Assembly: GCA_964020085.1 (NCBI GenBank)
Contig: CAXHUQ010000504.1
Location: forward strand, 1-64,000
Length of the DNA: 64,000 nt
Direction of reading: 5' to 3'
Source: Micromussa lordhowensis
Lineage: Eukaryota; Cnidaria; Anthozoa; Scleractinia; Lobophylliidae
This document shows positions 1-8,009 of the stretch, one piece after another. The position numbers and the translations under genes were made by a program. The notes beneath the pieces were generated by a model. The model saw only the letters and a program-made list of their open reading frames with translations, was not told where the DNA came from and did not search any database. Within the stretch, counting starts at the first letter, position 1, and the number at the start of each line of letters is the position of its first letter.

Positions 1-101
1 GCCGGCTGGCTCCCTAGTTAGCCGAGCTTGACGCGTGTCGCAACTTGGCAAACTAATGGCACCAAACCACTCCTGGGGTCGGTCCGGGTCCACATGCAAA
101 G

Positions 102-119
102 TTTCGGAGCTGCGCGAAA
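102..119 (+). other. Dyad TTTCG-N8-CGAAA in monomer B, first copy
   Basis: Five-base inverted arms at 102-106 and 115-119 flank the 8-base centre GAGCTGCG. Monomer A has TATCG and CAAAA at the equivalent places, so the dyad is specific to B and spaced about every 294 bp. Whether it forms a cruciform or a protein site cannot be told from sequence. Confidence 0.55.
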
Positions 120-130
120 TCTCGCACTAT

Positions 131-162
131 GCTAACCAGCCCGTTTGCTAATTAGCCCAACT
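131..162 (+). repeat. 16-bp internal direct repeat in monomer B
   Basis: Two adjacent near-copies lie here: GCTAACCAGCCCGTTT (131-146) and a 16-mer starting GCTAATTAGCCC (147-162). Monomer A keeps a related GCTAATCAGCCC at the first position. The pair suggests the monomer itself grew partly by short tandem duplication. The arrangement recurs in nearly every B. Confidence 0.6.
147..156 (+). other. Perfect 10-bp palindrome GCTAATTAGC in B, first copy
   Basis: This sequence is its own reverse complement and sits at B position 100, so it recurs once per dimer. Its TAATTA core equals the general homeodomain consensus core, which is a motif match only. A subset of dimers carries GCTAAATAGC (for example 8857-8866 and the dimer after each beta-HOR GGGCCC marker), which breaks the symmetry. 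Confidence 0.7.
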
Positions 163-163
163 T

Positions 164-172
164 TGCGCGCGT
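164..172 (+). other. Alternating purine-pyrimidine tract TGCGCGCGT in B
   Basis: Nine bases alternate pyrimidine and purine, and the tract is mostly CpG. Short tracts of this kind are known to favour left-handed DNA under supercoiling, but this one is short. Variants GCGTGCG (for example near 1344, 2812, 5029, 25738) and GCACGCG (near 450, 11521, 20873) are CpG transitions within it. Confidence 0.4.
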
Positions 173-205
173 CGCAACTTTGCAAACTAATACCACCAAA
201 GCACT

Positions 206-222
206 CCCGGGGTCGGTCCGGG
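206..222 (+). other. Dyad CCCGG-N7-CCGGG in monomer A, first copy
   Basis: Inverted arms CCCGG (206-210) and CCGGG (218-222) enclose GGTCGGT. Monomer B has CCTGG in the left arm, which weakens the pairing. The common A variant CCAGG at the right arm also breaks it, so only part of the A copies keep the perfect dyad. Confidence 0.5.
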
Positions 223-276
223 TCCAAATGCGAAGTATCGGAGCTGCGCAAAATCTCGCACTATGCTAATCAGCCC

Positions 277-302
277 GGCAGATCCCCAGGCGTGGCCGGC
301 TG
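277..302 (+). repeat. 26-bp A-specific block, reference copy
   Basis: This GC-rich block follows CAGCCC in A and has no counterpart in B, where CAGCCC is followed directly by GTTTGCTAATTAGC. It is the only length difference between the monomers (160 versus 134). It contains the palindrome GCCGGC and the variable position ATCCCCAGG/ATCCGCAGG used below as a marker. It is either an insertion in A or a deletion from B; the sequence does not say which. Confidence 0.85.
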
Positions 303-341
303 GCTCCCTAGTTAGCCGAGCTTGACGCGTGTCGCAACTTG

Positions 342-475
342 GCAAACTAATGGCACCAAAGCACTCCTGGGGTCGGTCCGGGTCCACATGCAAAGTTTCG
401 GAGCTGCGCGAAATCTCGCACTATGCTAACCAGCCCGTTTGCTAATTAGCTAAACTTTGCACGCGTCGCAACTTT
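342..475 (+). repeat. Monomer B, reference copy (134 bp)
   Basis: First B monomer following a complete A. It starts GCAAACTAATGGCACC and ends GCGTCGCAACTTT. Its first 95 bases differ from A at about 8 positions; the last 39 differ at about 10. B lacks the 26-bp A block. B-specific elements are the perfect palindrome GCTAATTAGC, the dyad TTTCG-N8-CGAAA, and an alternating TGCGCGCGT tract. It carries 11 CpG sites in consensus. This particular copy carries private changes just after the palindrome and a CpG transition in the GCGCGCG tract (GCACGCG). Confidence 0.95.
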
Positions 476-3400
476 GCAAACTAATACCACCAAAGCACTC
501 CCGGGGTCGGTCCGGGTCCAAATGCGAAGTATCGGAGCTGCGCAAAATCTCGCACTATGCTAATCAGCCCGGCAGATCCCCAGGCGTGGCCGGCTGGCTC
601 CCTAGTTAGCCGAGCTTGACGCGTGTCGCAACTTGGCAAACTAATGGCACCAAAGCACTCCTGGGGTCGGTCCGGGTCCACATGCAAAGGTTCGGAGCTG
701 CGCGAAATCTCGCACTATGCTAACCAGCCCGTTTGCTAATTAGCGCAACTTTGCGCGCGTCGCAACTTTGCAAACTAATACCACCAAAGCACTCCCGGGG
801 TCGGTCCGGGTCCAAATGCGAAGTATCGGAGCTGCGCAAAATCTCGCACTATGCTAATGAGCCCGGCAGATGCCCAGGCGTGGCCGGCTGGCTCCCTAGT
901 TAGCCGAGCTTGACGCGTGTCGCAACTTGGCAAACTAATGGCACCAAAGCTATCCTGGGGTCGGTCCGGGTCCACATGCAAAGTTTCGGAGCTGCGCGAA
1001 ATCTCGCACTATGCTAACCAGCCCGTTTGCTAATTAGCCCAACTTTGCGCGCGTCGCAACTTTGCAAACTAATACCACCAGAGCACTCCCGGGGTCGGTC
1101 CGGGTCCAAAGGCGAAGTATCGGAGCTGCGCAAAATCTCGCACTATGCTAATCAGCCCGGCAGATCCCCAGGCGTGGCCGGCTGGCTCCCTAGTTAGCCG
1201 AGCTTGACGCGTGTCGCAACTTGGCAAACTAATGGCACCAAAGCACTCCTGGGGTCGGTCCGGGTCCACATGCAAAGTTTCGGAGCTGCGCGAAATCTCG
1301 CACTATGCTAACCAGCCCGTTTGCTAATTAGCCCAACTTTGCGTGCGTCGCAACTTTGCAAACTAATACCACCAGAGCACTCCTGGGGTCGGTCCGGGTC
1401 CAAATGCGAAGTATCGGAGCTGAGCAAAATCTCGCACTATGCTAATCAGCCCGGCAGATCCCCAGGCGTGGCCGGCTGGCTCCCTAGTTAGCCGAGCTTG
1501 ACGCGTGTCGCAACTTGGCAAACTAATGGCACCAAAGCACTCCTGGGGTCGGTCCGGGTCCACATGCAAAGTTTCGGAGCTGCGCGAAATCTCGCACTAT
1601 GCTAACCAGCCCATTTGCTAATTAGCCCAACTTTGCGCGCGTCGCAACTTTGCAAACTAATACCACCAAAGCACTCCCGGGGTCGGTCCAGGTCCAAATG
1701 CGAAGTATCGGAGCTGCGCAAAATCTCGCACTATGCTAATCAGCCCGGCAGATCCGCAGGCGTGGCCGGCTGGCTCCCTAGTTAGCCGAGCTTGACGCGT
1801 GTCGCAACTTGGCAAACTAATGGCACCAAAGCACTCCTGGGGTCGGTCCGGGTCCACATGCAAAGTTTCGGAGCTGCGCGAAATCTCGCACTATGCTAAC
1901 CAGCCCGTTTGCTAATTAGCCCAACTTTGCGCGCGTCGCAACTTTGCAAACTAATACCACCAGAGCACTCCCGGGGTCGGTCCGGGTCCAAATGCGAAGT
2001 ATCGGAGCTGCGCAAAATCTCGCACTATGCTAATCAGCCCGGCAGATCCCCAGGCGTGGCCGGCTGGCTCCCTAGTTAGCCGAGCTTGACGCGTGTCGCA
2101 ACTTGGCAAACTAATGGCACCAAAGCACTCCTGGGGTCGGTCCGGGTCCACATGCAAAGTTTCGGAGCTGCGCGAAATCTCGCACTATGCTAACCAGCCC
2201 GTTTGCTAATTAGCCCAACTTTGCGCGCGTCGCAACTTTGCAAACTAATACCACCAGAGCACTCCCGGGGTCGGTCCGGGTCCAAATGCGAAGTATCGGA
2301 GCTGCGCAAAATCTCGCACTATGCTAATCAGCCCGGCAGATCCCCAGGCGTGGCCGGCTGGCTCCCTAGTTAGCCGAGCTTGACGCGTGTCGCAACTTGG
2401 CAAACTAATGGCACCAAAGCACTCCTGGGGTCGGTCCGGGTCCACATGCAAAGTTTCGGAGCTGCGCGAAATCTCGCACTATGCTAACCAGCCCGTTTGC
2501 TAATTAGCCCAACTTTGCGCGCGTCGCAACTTTGCAAACTAATACAACCAAAGCACTCCCGGGGTCGGTCCAGGTCCAAATGCGAAGTATCGGAGCTGCG
2601 CAAAATCTCGCACTATGCTAATCAGCCCGGCAGATCCGCAGGCGTGGCCGGCTGGCTCCCTAGTTAGCCGAGCTTGACGCGTGTCGCAACTTGGCAAACT
2701 AATGGCACCAAAGCACTCCTGGGGTCGGTCCGGGTCCACATGCAAAGTTTCGGAGCTGCGCGAAATCTCGCACTATGCTAACCAGGCCGTTTGCTAATTA
2801 GCCCAACTTTGCGTGCGTCGCAACTTTGCAAACTTATAACACCAAAGCACTCCCGGGGTCGGTCCGGGTCCAAATGCGAAGTATCGGAGCTGCGCAAAAT
2901 CTCGCACTATGCTAATCAGCCCGGCAGATCCCCAGGCGTGGCCGGCTGGCTCCCTAGTTAGCCGAGCTTGACGCGTGTCGCAACTTGGCAAACTAATGGC
3001 ACCAAAGCACTCCTGGGGTCGGTCCGGGTCCACATGCAAAGTTTCGGAGCTGCGCGAAATCTCGCACTATGCTAACCAGCCCGTTTGCTAATTAGCCCAA
3101 CTTTGCGCGCGTCGCAACTTTGCAAACTAATACCACCAAAGCACTCCCGGGGTCGGTCCGGGTCCAAATGCGAAGTATCGGAGCTGCGCAAAATCTCGCA
3201 CTATGCTAATCAGCCCGGCAGATCCCCAGGCGTGGCCGGCTGGCTCCCTAGTTAGCCGAGCTTGACGCGTGTCGCAACTTGGCAAACTAATGGCACCAAA
3301 GCACTCCTGGGGTCGGTCCGGGTCCACATGCAAAGTTTCGGAGCTGCGCGAAATCTCGCACTATGCTAACCAGCCCATTTGCTAATTAGCCCAACTTTGC

Positions 3401-4003
3401 GCGCGTCGCAACTTTGCAAACTAATACCACCAAAGCACTCCCGGGGTCGGTCCGGGTCCAAATGCGAAGTATCGGAGCTGCGCAAAATCTCGCACTATGC
3501 TAATCAGCCCGGCAGATCCCCAGGCGTGGCCGGCTGGCTCCATAGTTAGCCGAGCTTGACGCGTGTCGCAACTTGGCAAACTAATGGCACCAAAGCACTC
3601 CTGGGGTCGGTCCGGGTCCACATGGAAAGTTTCGGAGCTGCGCGAAATCTCGCACTATGCTAACCAGCCCGTTGGCTAATTAGCCCAACTTTGCGCGCGT
3701 CGCAACTTTGCAAACTAATACCACCAAAGCACTCCCGGGGTCGGTCCGGGTCCAAATGCGAAGTATCGGAGCTGCGCAAAATCTCGCACTATGCTAATCA
3801 GCCCGGCAGATCCCCAGGCGTGGCCGGCTGGCTCCCTAGTTAGCCGAGCTTGACGCGTGTCGCAACTTGGCAAACTAATGGCACCAAAGCTATCCTGGGG
3901 TCGGTCCGGGTCCACATGCAAAGTTTCGGAGCTGCGCGAAATCTCGCACTATGCTAACCAGCCCGTTTGCTAATTAGCCCAACTTTGCGCGCGTCGCAAC
4001 TTT

Positions 4004-4456
4004 GCAAACTAATACCACCAGAGCACTCCCGGGGTCGGTCCGGGTCCAAATGCGAAGTATCGGAGCTGCGCAAAATCTCGCACTATGCTAATCAGCCCGG
4101 CAGATCCCCAGGCGTGGCCGGCTGGCTCCCTAGTTAGCCGAGCTTGACGCGTGTCGCAACTTGGCAAACTAATGGCACCAAAGCACTCCCGGGGTCGGTC
4201 CGGGTCCAAATGCGAAGTATCGGAGCTGCGCAAAATCTCGCACTATGCTAATCAGCCCGGCAGACCCCAGGCGTGGCCGGCTGGCTTCCTAGTTAGCCGA
4301 GCTTGACGCGTGTCACAACTTGGCAAACTAATGGCACCAAAGCACTCCTGGGGTCGGTCCGGGTCCAGATGCAAAGTTTCGGAGCTGCGCGAGATCTCGC
4401 ACTATGCTAACCAGCCCGTTTGCTAATTAGCCCAACTTTGCGCGCGTCGCAACTTT
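4004..4456 (+). repeat. A-A'-B trimer (453 bp), diverged
   Basis: A regular A (4004-4163) is followed by a hybrid A' (4164-4322) that begins as B (AATGGCACC) and continues as A (CCCGGGG, CCAAATGCG), then a B (4323-4456). The switch falls in the 14 bases CACCAAAGCACTCC shared by both monomers. A' is 159 bp because one T is missing (CAGACCCC). The surroundings carry several private changes: GTGTCACAAC near 4313, GTCCAGATGC, and GCGAGATCTCGC, a perfect 12-bp palindrome at 4389-4400. Confidence 0.92.
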
Positions 4457-6220
4457 GCAAACTAATACCACCAGAGCACTCCCGGGGTCGGTCCGGGTCC
4501 AAATGCGAAGTATCGGAGCTGCGCAAAATCTCGCACTATGCTAATCAGCCCGGCAGATCCCCAGGCGTGGCCGGCTGGCTCCCTAGTTAGCCGAGCTTGA
4601 CGCGTGTCGCAACTTGGCAAACTAATGGCACCAAAGCACTCCTGGGGTCGGTCCGGGTCCACATGCAAAGTTTCGGAGCTGCGCGAAATCTCGCACTATG
4701 CTAACCAGCCCGTTTGCTAATTAGCCCAACTTTGCGCGCGTCGCAACTTTGCAAACTAATACCACCAAAGCACTCCCGGGGTCGGTCCAGGTCCAAATGC
4801 GAAGTATCGGAGCTGCGCAAAATCTCGCACTATGCTAATCAGCCCGGCAGATCCGCAGGCGTGGCCGGCTGGCTCCCTAGTTAGCCGAGCTTGACGCGTG
4901 TCGCAACTTGGCAAACTAATGGCACCAAAGCACTCCTGGGGTCGGTCCGGGTCCACATGCAAAGTTTCGGAGCTGCGCGAAATCTCGCACTATGCTAACC
5001 AGGCCGTTTGCTAATTAGCCCAACTTTGCGTGCGTCGCAACTTTGCAAACTTATAACACCAAAGCACTCCCGGGGTCGGTCCGGGTCCAAATGCGAAGTA
5101 TCGGAGCTGCGCAAAATCTCGCACTATGCTAATCAGCCCGGCAGATCCCCAGGCGTGGCCGGCTGGCTCCCTAGTTAGCCGAGCTTGACGCGTGTCGCAA
5201 CTTGGCAAACTAATGGCACCAAAGCACTCCTGGGGTCGGTCCGGGTCCACATGCAAAGTTTCGGAGCTGCGCGAAATCTCGCACTATGCTAACCAGCCCG
5301 TTTGCTAATTAGCCCAACTTTGCGCGCGTCGCAACTTTGCAAACTAATACCACCAAAGCACTCCCGGGGTCGGTCCGGGTCCAAATGCGAAGTATCGGAG
5401 CTGCGCAAAATCTCGCACTATGCTAATCAGCCCGGCAGATCCCCAGGCGTGGCCGGCTGGCTCCCTAGTTAGCCGAGCTTGACGCGTGTCGCAACTTGGC
5501 AAACTAATGGCACCAAAGCACTCCTGGGGTCGGTCCGGGTCCACATGCAAAGTTTCGGAGCTGCGCGAAATCTCGCACTATGCTAACCAGCCCATTTGCT
5601 AATTAGCCCAACTTTGCGCGCGTCGCAACTTTGCAAACTAATACCACCAAAGCACTCCCGGGGTCGGTCCGGGTCCAAATGCGAAGTATCGGAGCTGCGC
5701 AAAATCTCGCACTATGCTAATCAGCCCGGCAGATCCCCAGGCGTGGCCGGCTGGCTCCATAGTTAGCCGAGCTTGACGCGTGTCGCAACTTGGCAAACTA
5801 ATTGCACCAAAGCACTCCTGGGGTCGGTCCGGGTCCACATGGAAAGTTTCGGAGCTGCGCGAAATCTCGCACTATGCTAACCAGCCCGTTGGCTAATTAG
5901 CCCAACTTTGCGCGCGTCGCAACTTTGCAAACTAATACCACCAAAGCACTCCCGGGGTCGGTCCGGGTCCAAATGCGAAGTATCGGAGCTGCGCAAAATC
6001 TCGCACTATGCTAATCAGCCCGGCAGATCCCCAGGCGTGGCCGGCTGGCTCCCTAGTTAGCCGAGCTTGACGCGTGTCGCAACTTGGCAAACTAATGGCA
6101 CCAAAGCTATCCTGGGGTCGGTCCGGGTCCACATGCAAAGTTTCGGAGCTGCGCGAAATCTCGCACTATGCTAACCAGCCCGTTTGCTAATTAGCCCAAC
6201 TTTGCGCGCGTCGCAACTTT
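4457..6220 (+). repeat. 6 regular A-B dimers
   Basis: Six dimers in phase. They repeat, at an offset of 2,217 bp, the variant order of 2240-4003: the CTTATAACACC start (5045), CTCCATAG (A at 5759), CATGGAAAG, GTTGGCTAATTAG, and GCTATCC in B. This is a local tandem duplication, not a gene region. Confidence 0.93.
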
Positions 6221-6674
6221 GCAAACTAATACCACCAGAGCACTCCCGGGGTCGGTCCGGGTCCAAATGCGAAGTATCGGAGCTGCGCAAAATCTCGCAC
6301 TATGCTAATCAGCCCGGCAGATCCCCAGGCGTGGCCGGCTGGCTCCCTAGTTAGCCGAGCTTGACGCGTGTCGCAACTTGGCAAACTAATGGCACCAAAG
6401 CACTCCCGGGGTCGGTCCGGGTCCAAATGCGAAGTATCGGAGCTGCGCAAAATCTCGCACTATGCTAATCAGCCCGGCAGATCCCCAGGCGTGGCCGGCT
6501 GGCTCCCTAGTTAGCCGAGCTTGACGCGTGTCGCAACTTGGCAAACTAATGGCACCAAAGCACTCCTGGGGTCGGTCCGGGTCCACATGCAAAGTTTCGG
6601 AGCTGCGCGAAATCTCGCACTATGCTAACCAGGCCAATTGCTAATTAGCCCAACTTTGCGTGCGTCGCAACTTT
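6221..6674 (+). repeat. A-A'-B trimer (454 bp)
   Basis: A 6221-6380, hybrid A' 6381-6540 (full 160 bp), B 6541-6674. The B-to-A switch is the same as in the 4004 trimer, so both descend from one exchange. The B carries AGGCCAATTGC and GCGTGCG, close to the AGGCCGTTTGC/GCGTGCG of the B at 4911-5044. Confidence 0.93.
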
Positions 6675-7556
6675 GCAAACTAATACCACCAAAGCACTCC
6701 CGGGGTCGGTCCGGGTCCAAATGCGAAGTATCGGAGCTGCGCAAAATCTCGCACTATGCTAATCAGCCCGGCAGATCCCCAGGCGTGGCCGGCTGGCTCC
6801 CTAGTTAGCCGAGCTTGACGCGTGTCGCAACTTGGCAAACTAATGGCACCAAAGCACTCCTGGGGTCGGTCCGGGTCCACATGCAAAGTTTCGGAGCTGC
6901 GCGAAATCTCGCACTATGCTAACCAGCCCATTTGCTAATTAGCCCAACTTTGCGCGCGTCGCAACTTTGCAAACTAATACCACCAAAGCACTCCCGGGGT
7001 CGGTCCGGGTCCAAATGCGAAGTATCGGAGCTGCGCAAAATCTCGCACTATGCTAATCAGCCCGGCAGATCCCCAGGCGTGGCCGGCTGGCTCCATAGTT
7101 AGCCGAGCTTGACGCGTGTCGCAACTTGGCAAACTAATGGCACCAAAGCACTCCTGGGGTCGGTCCGGGTCCACATGCAAAGTTTCGGAGCTGCGCGAAA
7201 TCTCGCACTATGCTAACCAGCCCGTTGGCTAATTAGCCCAACTTTGCGCGCGTCGCAACTTTGCAAACTAATACCACCAAAGCACTCCCGGGGTCGGTCC
7301 GGGTCCAAATGCGAAGTATCGGAGCTGCGCAAAATCTCGCACTATGCTAATCAGCCCGGCAGATCCCCAGGCGTGGCCGGCTGGCTCCCTAGTTAGCCGA
7401 GCTTGACGCGTGTCGCAACTTGGCAAACTAATGGCACCAAAGCTATCCTGGGGTCGGTCCGGGTCCACATGCAAAGTTTCGGAGCTGCGCGAAATCTCGC
7501 ACTATGCTAACCAGCCCGTTTGCTAATTAGCCCAACTTTGCGCGCGTCGCAACTTT
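6675..7556 (+). repeat. 3 regular A-B dimers
   Basis: Third appearance of the CTCCATAG / GTTGGCTAATTAG / GCTATCC series, now at an offset of 1,336 bp from the second (CTCCATAG A at 3542, 5759, 7095). The CATGGAAAG change of the first two copies is absent here. Confidence 0.92.
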
Positions 7557-8009
7557 GCAAACTAATACCACCAGAGCACTCCCGGGGTCGGTCCGGGTCC
7601 AAATGCGAAGTATCGGAGCTGCGCAAAATCTCGCACTATGCTAATCAGCCCGGCAGATCCCCAGGCGTGGCCGGCTGGCTCCCTAGTTAGCCGAGCTTGA
7701 CGCGTGTCGCAACTTGGCAAACTAATGGCACCAAAGCACTCCCGGGGTCGGTCCGGGTCCAAATGCGAAGTATCGGAGCTGCGCAAAATCTCGCACTATG
7801 CTAATCAGCCCGGCAGATCCCCAGGCGTGGCTGGTGGCTCCCTAGTTAGCCGAGCTTGACGCGTGTCGCAACTTGGCAAACTAATGGCACCAAAGCACTC
7901 CTGGGGTCGGTCCGGGTCCACTTGCAAAGTTTCGGAGCTGCGCGAAATCTCGCACTATGCTAACCAGCCCGTTTGCTAATTAGCCCAACTTTGCGCGCGT
8001 CGCAACTTT
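7557..8009 (+). repeat. A-A'-B trimer (453 bp), second with a one-base loss
   Basis: A 7557-7716, hybrid A' 7717-7875, B 7876-8009. A' is 159 bp with GTGGCTGGTGGCTCC in place of a 16-base segment, a deletion unrelated to the one at 4264. The B has GTCCACTTGC. The following dimer carries further private changes, including GACCCGTG. Confidence 0.92.

Larger units (their letters stand above)
1..181 (+). repeat. Left edge: A tail (1-47) and complete B (48-181)
   Basis: The window opens inside monomer A, 47 bases from its end, and continues with a full B. That B carries AAACCACTCC (the C at 67), the variant that marks position +6 of the alpha HOR at 17674, 25050, 37104, 40044, 44748 and 52392. 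The array therefore probably entered the window within or next to an alpha-type block. Confidence 0.85.
182..341 (+). repeat. Monomer A, reference copy (160 bp)
   Basis: First complete A monomer, starting at GCAAACTAATACCACC and ending at GTGTCGCAACTTG. Distinguishing marks against B are TACC (not GGC) after GCAAACTAA, CCCGGGG (not CCTGGGG), CCAAATGCGAAG (not CCACATGCAAAG), and a private 26-bp block at A positions 96-121. It contains 14 CpG sites by count. Frequent variants among A copies are CCAGG for CCGGG, GAGC for AAGC near the start, AAAGGCG for AAATGCG, and ATCCGCAGG for ATCCCCAGG. The start point is arbitrary and was chosen because GCAAACTAAT opens both monomers. Confidence 0.95.
182..4003 (+). 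repeat. 13 regular A-B dimers
   Basis: Thirteen 294-bp dimers without indels. Local variants include AAAGGCG in the A starting 1064, GCTATCC for GCACTCC in the B monomers near 950 and 3890, and an altered A start at 2828 (CTTATAACACC for CTAATACCACC). The CTTATA copy and its neighbours recur 2,217 bp downstream at 5045. No gene is present. Confidence 0.95.

Noticed and set aside
102..119. CENP-B box
   Set aside because: TTTCGGAGCTGCGCGAAA resembles the start of the box (TTCG), but the required A and CGGG at the set distances are missing. No other place in the dimer fits better.
187..393. A 68-codon minus-strand open frame starting MHVDPDRPQ, repeated about every 294 bp through the window
   Set aside because: It follows the repeat, not a gene: 294 is a multiple of three, so any open stretch recurs in frame. 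Copies show stop gains (near 17,840 and 25,210), stop loss (near 2,833 and 5,050) and start changes without any sign of constraint. It matches no family I know.
306..395. tRNA gene
   Set aside because: A-box and B-box resemblances exist, but no acceptor or anticodon stems pair and no terminator follows.
2794..3039. Longer 81-codon versions (here and at 5011-5256)
   Set aside because: They result from CTAATA changing to CTTATA, which removes the usual stop. They are variants of the same repeat, copied by the 2,217-bp duplication.
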